Shown here piece after piece: positions 46,990 to 56,900 of a DNA stretch of 64,000 nt. How positions within the stretch are numbered: the stretch's first letter is position 1; each line of letters opens with the position of its first letter. Source of the stretch: Boletus sp. NGJ. Its lineage: Eukaryota > Basidiomycota > Agaricomycetes > Boletales > Boletaceae. The translations under genes and the position numbers were made by a program. The DNA is taken from the NCBI GenBank assembly GCA_019096195.1, contig JAGTXK010000229.1, forward strand, positions 496,001 through 560,000, written 5' to 3'. A model generated the notes under the pieces. That model saw nothing but the letters and a program-made list of their open reading frames with translations, had not been told where the DNA came from and did not search any database.

Positions 46990-47217
46990 ATGCGCATCGC
47001 GCCCTCGCTCGTCGCTCTCGCACTCTACCTCAGTTTTGTTGTTGCTTCAGTGATCCCCGACGCCCGCGACGTCTCCAGAGGCGGTGACCTCTCGGCGCGT
47101 ATCCTAGCTGGCGGGAAGCGTCAAGATGGTCTGCTTGGATCACTGGGTGGAAATAATGGCGGCAGCCTTGGTGGTGGCATAACCGGAGGCGGCGTGCCTA
47201 GCGGTGGCATCTCCTAG
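46990..47217 (+). CDS. Small secreted Gly-rich protein 2
   Basis: A 75-aa single-exon frame. It has a signal peptide (MRIAPSLVALALYLSFVVAS), then VIPDARDVS. Lys-Arg at residues 45-46 (AGGKR) is a possible Kex2 site, and a Gly/Asn/Ser-rich tail (LLGSLGGNNGGSLGGG and so on) of about 29 residues follows. That layout, signal peptide, short pro-part, KR, then Gly-rich peptide, would fit a processed secreted peptide. The 3' flank (47,220-47,345) matches the 3' flank of gene 3, so the two arose by duplication. Confidence 0.7.
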   Translation: MRIAPSLVALALYLSFVVASVIPDARDVSRGGDLSARILAGGKRQDGLLGSLGGNNGGSLGGGITGGGVPSGGIS

Positions 47218-48188
47218 CAGCAACGCGATCGTACCATTTGCTCACTGCGTTCAGAAAGGTGAGCCTTTTTTTCATGCAGTGAATAAGACAAGCTGAGCAC
47301 ACCTCTGGACTTCAGCCGACCATGTCAATCTGAGTTTCACGCCGTTTCTCTTCATATTTTTTCTTGAGATGTGTGGAGTGTGCTTGTGGACGACAAACAG
47401 ATGGTCGTTCTCGTCATACGAGATATATTTTACAACTTGTTGATGATGTTTCTTGAGCCTGTTGGACCACCACACGATACTATTACTTTGAAGCTGAGTG
47501 GCGAGATAGTGATGATGTTGAGTTGTACAAACCCAAACCTTCGTGACCTTGAGAATAGGAGCCTCAACGAATAGCCATTAACTCGAAGTTGGATAGCATA
47601 TTGCCCGGCGGGCAATCATGATGGTGCGACTGGTCGTGTATACGCCTGATCCGATCGCATTTCTGATGGCGGATGCGCTCAACGATTCCAAAGTTGGTGA
47701 CACGTACAACCCAGTGGAGAATCGGTATTTCATAAAACGTAAGATTCGAATGGATGAACTTCTTAGGATGAAACCAAAAGCAGCACAATGGCGTACATAC
47801 CGTAACGATGTACTTGAAAGATGCCAACATGACTCATATTGATCATCGTTCAATATCGTCAAAGTTGGTTAGTTCGCTTGATGGATGATTAAAAAAATGC
47901 CAAGAGTAGAGACTAACAGGATGCGAACCTAGATGACCGCCTTAGTTGCGGGCGAAACTCGGGGATTTCATAAAATGTAAGATGAACTTCTTACTTAGAA
48001 TGAGCTCTGATGGGGGACAATTCGAAACCCAGCAAATATTGATCAGTGTCGTCAAAGTTTGTTAGTTCACTCGCTTCCCGTTGGCGCATATAAAGCTGAA
48101 CATACCCATGATGGATTCCCAACTTGTTCCGAGTCCCCCAGTGGAAGTATTGATTCGTACGCACCAAGTCGTTCTACACCCGACCACC
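47218..48188. other. Spacer with local duplications and the gene 3 promoter
   Basis: A plus-strand frame at 47,618-47,842 (74 codons) lacks a known domain. Part of it (TTTCATAAAA-GTAAGA...GATGAACTTCTTA) recurs in degenerate form at 47,965-48,060. ATTGATCA-CGT/GTCGTCAAAGTT-GTTAGTTC-CT occurs twice (about 47,840 and 48,036). The TATA box for gene 3 is GCATATAAAG at 48,086-48,095, about 95 nt before its ATG. Confidence 0.5.
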
Positions 48189-48389
48189 ATGCGTATCCCA
48201 TCCTCGCTCGTCTCTTTCGCACTCTATCTCGGTGTTGCTGTTGCTGCAGCGATCCCAGACTACTGCACCATCGATAACCTCGATTGTCTGCAATCTACTG
48301 GGAAGCTTTCCAAGTACATTCCCAAATTTCCAAGCATTCCCGGCTTCGGCCAGATCCTTGGTGGCGGTCAAATCCCTTGGTGGTGGTAG
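48189..48389 (+). CDS. Small secreted protein 3
   Basis: A 66-aa single-exon frame. It has a signal peptide (MRIPSSLVSFALYLGVAVAAA), then IPDYCTIDNLDCLQ with two Cys. The tail has FPSIPGFGQILGGGQIP and ends in three Trp. The promoter closely matches gene 1 and the 3' flank matches gene 2. In-frame ATGs upstream exist from 48,081 but lie at or before the TATA box, so I chose 48,189. Function is unknown. It fits the broad class of small secreted or effector-like proteins. Confidence 0.68.
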   Translation: MRIPSSLVSFALYLGVAVAAAIPDYCTIDNLDCLQSTGKLSKYIPKFPSIPGFGQILGGGQIPWWW

Positions 48390-49013
48390 TCACAGCCGTC
48401 GCGGCACAATCGGGAGTGGCCCGATCCCCGAGCAGTAGCCAACCCGGGCGATCGCAAGTGTGCCATTTACTCACTGCATTGAAAAAGGCGAGGCTTTTTT
48501 TCACGGAGCGAATAAGACATGCTGAACGGGCCACCGTATTTCAGTCAGCCATGTCATCTTGAGTTGCACCCCGTTCTCTCGTATTCGGAAATTCCTCGAG
48601 TTGAAGGTCTTGAGATGTATAGACAAATGGCTCGTCTCGTCATGGGAAATATATTTTACGGTTTGATGATGGTGTTTCTTGAGCTTGTTTGGACCATGTC
48701 ACGACTCTGACCTTGAGACTGAAATGATGGCGAGAATACGATTATACAAACCCAAACCGTCGTGACCTAGTGAATCGTCAGGAGTAGAGAAGGCTATTAA
48801 CTTGGCTTGGAGCGTCTTTGGTTGCCGTGCTGCCACGAAGCCCGTGCGCACAGCGGGTGCATCCGAGAGTATGATGGCACAAGCCTGATCCGTTCGCTTT
48901 TCTGTGGGCGGATGTCGGTCGTTCCACAGCGTCGTACGTGCCACCAAGGGTAGCCATACGGTCGTCTAGCGTGGGTAACCGCAAGTCACACGCAACGTTC
49001 CCTCTACACCGTC
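48390..49013. other. 3' flank of small secreted gene 3 and promoter of the SDR gene
   Basis: About 48,440-48,580 matches 47,225-47,345 (duplicated 3' flank). No gene is seen in the rest. Confidence 0.5.
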
Positions 49014-50333
49014 ATGAGTGGACTCAAGTCTGTAATCCGCGAGGCCTTCCCTTCCAACCCCACCTTTCACGTACAAGACATCCCTGATCTCACGGGCAAG
49101 GTCATCATCGTCACCGGCGCCAGCACCGGTATTGGGAAGGAGACCGCCAAGGTGCGAGTCGTGTCCCCTATCGGCTTGTTGTCTTAGCGCTGTCGTGTCA
49201 ACAGGCTCTCCTCGCCCACGGTGCGAGAGTCTACATCGCCGCGCGAAACCAAACGCAGGCGGAAGAAACGATCCGTCAGCTCAAGCAAGACACGGGCAAC
49301 GAAGCCATCTACTTGAACCTTGATCTGGCGAACTTGAAAGCAGTCAAAACGGCCGCAGAGGAATTCTTGAGGTGAGTCTGCACTGCTCGCCTCGTGCGAC
49401 GTCCTGAATCGCGTTTTACGCAGCAAAGAGACGCAGCTCCATGTGCTCTTCAACAACGCGTGAGTGGACCATTACATACCCTGGACAGAAACAGAATGTC
49501 GGTTCTGGTAGCGGCGTCATGGCTCCCCCCGCCGAACGGCTCACGGCGGACGGATACGACCTCCAATTCGGAACGAATGTCCTAGGCACGTCATCCTCCT
49601 CTCCTCCACCATTCAAGGCATCCCTACCAACCATTCCCCCACTCCGCACAGGACACTACTACTTTACCAAACTTCTCCTCCCGACGATGATCGCCACCGC
49701 CAAGACGACCTCGGACGGCAAGACCCGCATCGTCACCACCTCTTCGACCGGCCACCTCTTTGGTCACCTCGACTTTGACACGTTCAAAGACTCGCCGAAG
49801 CGCCGAAAACGAAACACCAACCTGCTCTACTGCCAGAGTAAATTCGTACGTCCTTTGAAGCCTGGGAATTGACTGAATTCGACATGACATGACATGAACA
49901 GGGAAACGTGGTGGTGGCACTAGAGCTGGCACGGCGGTACGGCGATCAGGGTATCGTGTCCACCTCTCTCAACCCCGGAAACATCAAATCAGATCTGCAG
50001 CGCCACCTCCCTCAGTTTGTGCAAACCATGATGGTACGTCGACGTGCCTCGTGAACTGACACATGACATGATTGGGGACAGAATCACACGGTGCTGTATG
50101 ATGTATCGTTTGGCGCGTTGACACAGTTGTATGCCGGGACGATGCCAGAAGCGGCGGCACACAACGGTAAAGTAGGTTTTCTGTTCGTGTCGCGCGTCCA
50201 CGTGGGGTACTGAACGTCTTTCGAGTACCTTGTCCCTTGGGCACGCGTCGGGAGACCTTTGGAAGAGACACAGAACCTCGAGCTTGGCAAGAAGCTTTGG
50301 GATTGGCTCGACGAGCAAGTCAAGGATGTGTGA
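49014..50333 (+). CDS. Short-chain dehydrogenase/reductase (retinol-dehydrogenase-like)
   Basis: I read eight exons: 49014-49151, 49205-49371, 49424-49459, 49512-49585, 49652-49845, 49902-50033, 50082-50171, 50226-50333 (312 aa). The classical SDR motifs are all present: TGASTGIGK cofactor loop, NNAG formed across an intron, TSSTGH with the catalytic Ser, and YCQSK (YxxxK). [10 protein letters not shown] follows, as in the retinol-dehydrogenase-like fungal SDRs, which use NADP(H). The substrate is unknown. The fourth intron (49,586-49,651) begins GC rather than GT (G|GCACGT...CACAG) and is needed for frame. It is convergent with the NF-YB gene, 135 bp apart. Confidence 0.92.
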
Positions 50334-50468
50334 TGACGTGCGTTCCAAGAGCGAGAGCGCGTTCTATTATAGCGTAGTACAGCTGTTTCGAATACAACAT
50401 GATGGAATACAACCTGGCAAACACGACCAGTCTGGGTGAAAACTCGTCTTCCTCTCTATCGGTCTCTC

Positions 50469-51073
50469 TCAGCCGTCGTCTCCGTGACCCACGTGTGGAT
50501 GTGACGAGCTCCCTGCCTGGTGCTACAGAAACGAATATATAAACGCAAGGACGCCACAGAATGAACGCAAAAGAAAGAGGACGAAACGAAACCCAAACAC
50601 AAACGACGGACGCAAAACCCACCTGCCTCAACTTTGCCAAATGTATCTTGAGCGTCTCCGAATAATTCTCAAACCCCAGCGTAGCCATGGCATACAAGAT
50701 ATCCTCCCCCCCGATCGTCTTGCGTTTCTCCATGTGACATTTCTCAGCGGCTTCGGAGGTGATGAAGCTGATGAATTCCGAGACGCATTCTTGGACGCAT
50801 TCTTTGGCGTCTTTGGCGATTTTGGCGGTGGAGGGGACGGATTGTTTCATGATACGGGAGACGTTGGCGATCTGTGTGTGTTTTTCGTGAGCGATGTGGG
50901 GAGACGGGGAGACGAGTGCGGCTTACGGGGAGGAAACGGTCCTGTTCTCTGTACTCTCCTACTTCCTGTTCGGTGATCGGTGCGGGCGGGGGTGCCTCGG
51001 GCGGGGTCGTCTCATGGGCAGTGCTCGTGCTGTCGTCTGATTGAGGTGCAAGCGCAGGTTGGATATCCGCCAT
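50469..51073 (-). CDS. hap3: CCAAT-binding factor subunit NF-YB / Hap3
   Basis: There are three exons, 51,073-50,927, 50,871-50,623 and 50,516-50,469 (147 aa). The histone-fold core is complete: [84 protein letters not shown]. This subunit pairs with NF-YC, and with NF-YA binds CCAAT boxes. In fungi the complex controls respiration, iron and redox genes. The N-terminus is Pro/Thr-rich. The last exon adds only 15 residues and is less certain, because an intron of 106 nt precedes it. The start ATG gives [14 protein letters not shown]. Confidence 0.94.
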
Positions 51074-51253
51074 GGCGATTGAAAAAGTTTTGCGAGCGTC
51101 GGTGGTGGTGAGAGAGCGCGAGGGTTCGACCGAAACGTCCAGACATGGCTCACACCACAAACATTTCATCAACTTGCACATAAACTAACTACACTTGTCC
51201 GTGACGACGACGGCATCTTTTCACGGCGCAACCGGCGGAATGCAACAACGTTG

Positions 51254-51258
51254 ATTGG
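51254..51258 (-). promoter_or_regulatory. CCAAT box upstream of the NF-YB gene
   Basis: CCAAT on the minus strand (TTGGCCAATCAACG), about 180 bp before the NF-YB start codon. It also lies just past the stop codon of the next upstream gene. The core plus its TCA flank is a typical NF-Y site. Confidence 0.5.
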
Positions 51259-51288
51259 CCAACAAATGCTTATTTATGTATTCGTCAT

Positions 51289-53034
51289 TTATTCTTCCTC
51301 ATCCGACCAGGGCACCAACGGGATGAAGCGTCGAGTTTCCGTACGCCCAAACTAGAAAAAAAAAAACGTGTCGCATCGTACGAAAACGGTAAAGTGAGTT
51401 TGAACACGCTTGAATCGACTTACCCTGGATATTTGGGCTCGGCGGTCACGTAGGCTCATCGATTTCGGTGGCGACGCATCTGGATTCGAGGAGAACGGAT
51501 CGGATGAAGGTGGAGGAGCTTCGACTTGAGGGGCATCGGGTATGCTGTCTCGCGGTCGCAGACGTCGTTGCGTAGAGAGCTGTGCCGTGTTCGCACTTGT
51601 TTCGTTTGGGTCGTGACGTGTCGCGAGTGGTACAGACAGAGGTGGAGAGGCTAGCGGAGAGGAAAAGAAGTCCAACTTTGGCTCCAGAATTTCCTCGATC
51701 TTGATCGCCTTCAAAAGGTCCGATGGTCCAACTGCGGTCGGTAAACCCTTGGCGGACTTGTCCACAGCCAATGGCATATCGCGTAATACTGTTGAACGAG
51801 TGATTGTCGGACTTTTGAAGTCAAGGCAAGCGTGCTCGAGGGGTGGCCATGACATCGGCGTCGGGTTGGTTGAAGGACCACCGGTAGCCGGAAGAGTCTC
51901 GAGACGGCGCATATATCCACGCGACGTCAAATTTACATGGCCTGCCACGTGGTGTTGAATCCCTTGGGGTATTGTTGCCTGGAGGCAAGAGCAAGTCAGC
52001 AAGTGGCTGTCTAGGCGTTCGGGGTGTCTGCAGAAGAGGTGGTGGTCGACCGCCAGAATCCGTCAAAGGCACTGCTAAACGTGACAACTTTCGAGCATTG
52101 GCTGCGTGATGCGTTGCTCCATCGACGCGGGCCCGTTTGAGGCTGAGGTGAGGTCCCTCGTGACCGCGACCATCCATGGGCGAAGAAACAGGTCCATTGT
52201 GTTCCTGAGGACCAAGCACAGACGCATTCAATCGCTTGCGCCGTGAACTGGACATTGACTTGCTCGATGACCCCACCCGAGTCAAAGCTCCCGCACGTCC
52301 ACGTCCATGCGAGAACTCGGCGACCAGTGTCGATCGGACGGTATTCGTCATCGTCGAAACCGCGTTTGCCACCATGTCAGAAAGTGCTGCCTTGATCTGG
52401 TCAATTTGGGGAGGAACACCGTGAAGGATGGGTACGAGCGGGAGAACAGCGCTAATCAGGGTGTTTCTGCTGATCCTGGATGGACTGCATCGCATGTGCG
52501 TGCGTCTGGAGGAGCTGTGCAAACCCGTCAGTACATCGTCACGTAGTGCCCGCGCAACGAACTGTTTGAAGCGCATCTATGCGCTTTTCCAATGCCTGCA
52601 CGGACTTTTCCGTCGAGACGTGTGCGACGCGAACGAGATCGAGGGCGGGCGCTTGCGCGCATGTCCCAACGTGCGCCTTCATCTCCGACTGGCATCTATT
52701 CGCTTCATCCACGAGACGCATGAGCCAATCGCACCCCCAACGCCAACGCACACGCCAGCGTACCTATCTCGAGGATCTCGGTGAGCACCTTGTCGCGCTC
52801 GACGTCGAGCAGCTTGTTCGCGTTCACGACCTGGGCTCTGCAGTCGTCGACGCGTTGCAAGAGGCCGTCGAGTCGGGCTGAGAACTTTTCGAGGTTGACT
52901 TGAGTGTCGTGGATGAGCATGCGCATCGACGTGCCGGTTTTGTCCTGGGGCGCGATGGGGGGGATTTGCGAGAGCGAGTCGGTCGTCGTCGCATCTTTGC
53001 GCAGGAGATGTGCCCAGAGGAGGTTGCCAGCCAT
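51289..53034 (-). CDS. Coiled-coil protein, unknown function
   Basis: Exons read as 53,034-52,764, 52,702-52,563, 52,514-52,073, 51,978-51,424 and 51,351-51,289. The N-terminal 150 residues are helical and heptad-like (VNLEKFSARLDGLLQRVDDC, KLLDVERDKVLTEILEIAN, SVQALEKRIDALQ). A Ser/Arg-rich middle follows with a basic patch (SSSRRKRLNAS). The tail has LRDRRAQISR and ends RFIPLVPWSDEEE, a motif that looks conserved. I do not recognise the family; a structural role in spindle, septum or meiosis is only a guess. One problem is that the third exon starts in the frame of exon 2 but from about 52,460 on the good frame is shifted by one base, with no GT donor between. Either the gene carries a frameshift or a splice is missed. 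Confidence 0.6.
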
Positions 53035-54199
53035 GACAATATTGGTGAAGAAGATGGGGAGGAGCGAATTTTTGTTCAGGGAGAAAAGCGTGAGTGATGA
53101 TACGCTGTCACTCGCTATGCCTGAGCAGAGCAGCATGGCGCAGAGGAAGCGCGCGGGGCTCATAACCCCGAGGTCACTCGATCGAAACGAGTTGCTGCTA
53201 CTTTTTTTTTTTTTTTGATCAAATTCTGACTCAACAGAACTTTACTATGGACCGAATCTTAGGTGGGCGTTATAGGAGCCACCGCCAACCCAAATCGTTC
53301 ACAAAGAATGATGGGCTCAGAGTGCGCCAGGGAGAGGATCCACCTCTCACTCTACTACGCGCCGTTGCGTGGAAACAGAGCCAGATATGCGTCGAGCTCC
53401 TTCATTCCTCTCTCCAGCAGACATCGCGCACTCATCGTCCGTCCTGACGTCTGGCTCACAACCTTGACCCAATCTTGCTGCTTCGTCAACGGCTCTTCGC
53501 AATGTTTTTGTTGCCCGCGAAGGGGTGGGAGAATTACCTCCGGTGGAAATCGCTCCAGCATGAATCCTGCTAATATGGCATGCCAGATGACCGAGCTGAT
53601 GCAACGACCATGCCAAATTTCACGACGACCACCGCTACTGATCGCGCGACGTCAGCCATCGCGATGATGGGGACGATGTGCGGGATGGCGCGAGCTAGCG
53701 GGCGTGACGCTCGAGGTTCGAAACCCGTCTTAGGTGAGTGTGGACTAATCATGATACTCACCATAAGATGCGCGTGGCATGGGATCCGTGATGACGAAGA
53801 CGAAGCGCCACGAGGGGGTAATGGACGCCTGGTGTGCTTATACGTCTTGGAGCCAGTGAGGTATGTATCGCGTCACTTATGGGTCAATGGAACACGCTCG
53901 AGACAGAGTATATCTAGTCTGTATTGCCGCCCCAGCGTATGACGCTGCCGCACGAGGGTCGGCTCTCTTTTATCCCGTGTCCTATGCAAATTCACAATAC
54001 CTACTCGACTGCAAACGCTATGAACTCTACTGACTCATCGACAGAGCTTTCACTCCATCCCATTCAACTTGCTCGTCTGGTGCAATCGAACGAACCACCG
54101 TTGGGAAATGTCATATGCTCTTGGCACCCAAAACGCATTTTTATCAGGGGTCTCTTACTTGGCTCGTATGACGGTTACATCCCTCTCTTTGATATCCCG
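53035..54199. other. Intergenic region with direct repeat copy 1
   Basis: A 14-nt T run lies near 53,202. Otherwise no gene is recognised. The segment 53,670-53,815 is copy 1 of a direct repeat that recurs on the far side of the P450 relic. Confidence 0.45.
53670..53815 (+). repeat. Direct repeat copy 1, with pol III B box
   Basis: It matches 56,765-56,900 in the same orientation over about 130 bp (GCGCTCGAGGTT-GAAA-CCGTC, AGGTGAGT-TGGA, ATCATGATA-TCACCATAA, ATGGGATCCGTGATGACGA, GACGAAGCGCCACGAG). It contains GGTTCGAAACC at 53,715-53,725, a perfect B box, and a TGGCGCGAGCTAGCGG A-box-like stretch 29 nt earlier. This would fit a tRNA-derived SINE. Confidence 0.55.
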
Positions 54200-56434
54200 C
54201 AGTCACTGACCTTACTTGGCCCCAGCCTTACAAGGTGGGTATGGTTTCCGAAAACACCAAGTTGCTCTCTTGAATGTTCATTTCCCCAGCTCGATGGTAT
54301 CCCTGGGGTTTCTCGCTTCACTGGACACATCCTGAGTCAGCCTGAGTGACTCATCTCGCTGCGTTCTATGTCCCTATTCGAGATCCGAGTAATCAAGTTT
54401 CAGATATTCGTACCTATTTGCTCGAGTAGACGACATATTTAATATGCCAGCCGTACGAATTGAAGGGCTATCAACCTAGCTTGTAAATGACTTCTCCACT
54501 GCTCGGACTCACCAGCAGGCATCTTTGGTTATGTTGTCGTCGTTTCTGCCCTTATCATTTTCGTGAAGTGGTCCCAGCCTTTTAAGGTGAGTATGGTTGA
54601 TATGCACCGAGTTGCTCTCTTTTGGTACCTCGTAGTACATTTCATACATGCTCACTCGCAGTGTTTCAGCACAAGCCTGCAGCATTCAAGGTTGCAGAGA
54701 TCCGCCGCTGGACAGTCACTCTCAGCAGCCGCGAGCATGTTGATGAACTACGGAGAGTACCCGAGGACACACACACTTTTACGGAAGCCAAAACAGAGGT
54801 GATAACTATTTTAGTCCAATGAGATTAACTTGTACTGAATGTCACCAACAGCAAATTCAGACCGACTACACAATGGATCCCGAAATTCACCATAAACCCT
54901 ACCATATCCTGATGGTGACAACACAACTCAGTCGGAATATCGAAGCCTTGTGTCCCGAAATCAGAGATGAGATCTGTATGGCTTTTGATGACATATCGGA
55001 TCTTAGTGGAAATGGTGAACATCCCGCTCTCGATCATGTGTGCTATTCATGAATGTCTGGAACACTCAGAATGGAAGACTGTGTCAGCGGCCAGCAGCAT
55101 GAAACAGGTAGTCTGTAGAACGACCAACAGAGTGTTTGTCGGACTTCCATTGTGTGAGCCTTCTCATGGTCTCCCTTTTCTTTGGTTCTTACCTCCATTG
55201 TTCTAGGCCATGACCCTGACTGGATAGATCTCAATATTCAACATACCCTCGATGTCTTTAAAGGAAGGGCTGTTCTCAGACTGTTCCCAAATTTGCTGAA
55301 TCTGTGAGTCACCTGCACTTGCCTGTCCGAGGGGTAGCCTTGAACATAGTGACAGAATAGCTGCCCGGTTGTTTACAAGCGTGAGTTAAATCAACCAGTG
55401 CGGAAGGAAGCTCCTTAGACCAATAATTGCAGAGCGACAAAAATACCTCAATGAGTCTGGGAAAGAATGGGCCAACAAGCCTGTTGGTCAACCTCGTTCG
55501 CAGATGATATTGGCACTCACCGTTGGTTTCCTGACAGCAGAGGTTCTGGGGACAGTGAAGCTCTTGACAGCTCGTATGATGTTTATCAATTTTGCGTCTA
55601 TCCACGTAGGTCCCGATGTTGTTCCTCATACTTTTTAGACGCTGAAATCTTTCGACTTCGTGGTTAGACGACTTCCAACGTACGCTTCGAATTCATCCTA
55701 ACTTACCTGATTCACACCACACGACAGAGTTTCACTCAAGTGCTCTTCCAGCTCGCAGCGAATCCTCAATATGTACAGCCTCTTCGTGAGGAGGTTGAAG
55801 CAATCGTTGAGAAGGAGGGATGGTCGAAAGCTGCACTAGGCGGGATGCGAAAAGTAGATAGCTTTGTCAAGGAGTGTCAACGTCTCATAGGCGTCAACAA
55901 CGCTACGCGTCGCTGCATTCATTCGATCCATCAACTACTGAAATTATTCAACCACTAGTGGGACTGTTGCGCAAGGCGATGAAAGGCTTCACACTTGCGG
56001 ACGGCACGTTTATACCAAAAGGCACCACGGTCGTCACAGCCATTCAATCTATACATCATGATGAAATGTTCTACGAAAACGCCCGTGCATTCAAGCCCTT
56101 CCGATTTGCAGAGTTGCACGAAGAGGACGGCGAAGGTGTCGAATCTCAATTTACGTCGACGGCGACCGAGTTTTTGGCCTTTGGACATGGTCGACATACG
56201 TGGTATGGTCTTTCTTTCTCCCCTTTTCCAATGACCAGTAAGATTCGCTGAATGTATGTTAGCACGGGACGTTTCTTTGCCGCAAGCGTACTGAAATCGA
56301 TGTTGGCCTACGTGGTGGTGACGTATGATGTCAAGCTTGCGGACAACACGACGCGCACACGAACGCTGAATTTTGCGACGATACTGACGCCTGATCCGAG
56401 TGTAAAGGTGATGTTCAGAAGGAGGGTTGACTGA
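54200..56434 (+). pseudogene. Cytochrome P450, decayed
   Basis: The order of a fungal P450 is clear: a membrane anchor (VVVVSALIIFVKW, about 54,530), RRWTVTLSSREHVDELRRVP, YTMDPEIHHKPYHILMVTTQLSRNI, VVCRTTNRVFVGLPL, GHDPDWIDLNIQHTLDVFKG, LTARMMFINFASIH, FTQVLFQLAANPQYVQPLRE, the ExxR region, FTLADGTFIPKGTTVV, and the haem loop FGHGRHTCTGRFFA. The loop's Cys codon is split by an intron at 56,203-56,262. It ends at 56,434. It resembles the CYP5144/CYP512-like families of Agaricomycetes. Breaks: no usable start codon before the anchor; stops and frame loss at about 55,330-55,470; a weakened I-helix stretch at 55,480-55,560; and a short N-terminal piece (LDGIPGVSRFTG, about 54,290) out of order. 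The last third is still open. Confidence 0.8.
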
Positions 56435-56764
56435 ACGATTCCCTCGTACGTGTACGACATACTCCAATTCATGCATTGCATTTCGTTTCTTGCTTTTGTT
56501 TCTTGTTCCTTTTCAAGAAAAAGAGAATGGGAAATAAAATCGTCGAGGCTTGATGAATCTACATATGTATGTTACTTGAATGCATCTTTCGATTGTCATT
56601 ATCGCACCATGGGCTTCTCCTCAAATGGTCAATAGCGGTGCGATCAACTGGACGGCCGCAGCCGAAGCGCAAGCCAGCACGGGAAATCAACGGGCGACTG
56701 GCATTCATATTAGGATATGGTGATGTCATGGAGATTTGTAAGAGGAAGAAGATGCCCAGGATTG

Positions 56765-56900
56765 TGCAGGACGATGTGAGCTGGCGAGGGTGGCGCTCGA
56801 GGTTAGAAAACCGTCCAAGGTGAGTATGGATCAATCATGATATTCACCATAAAATGCGAGAGGAATGGGATCCGTGATGACGAGGACGAAGCGCCACGAG
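56765..56900 (+). repeat. Direct repeat copy 2
   Basis: This is the counterpart of 53,670-53,815, in the same orientation. Its B-box position reads GGTTAGAAAACC, so it is more worn. Confidence 0.55.

Noticed and set aside
47618-47842. 74-codon plus-strand gene
   Set aside because: No signal peptide or known motif; part of it recurs nearby in non-coding, worn form.
53202-53216. Poly-T run as a transcription terminator
   Set aside because: A homopolymer alone is not evidence; no pol III gene precedes it.
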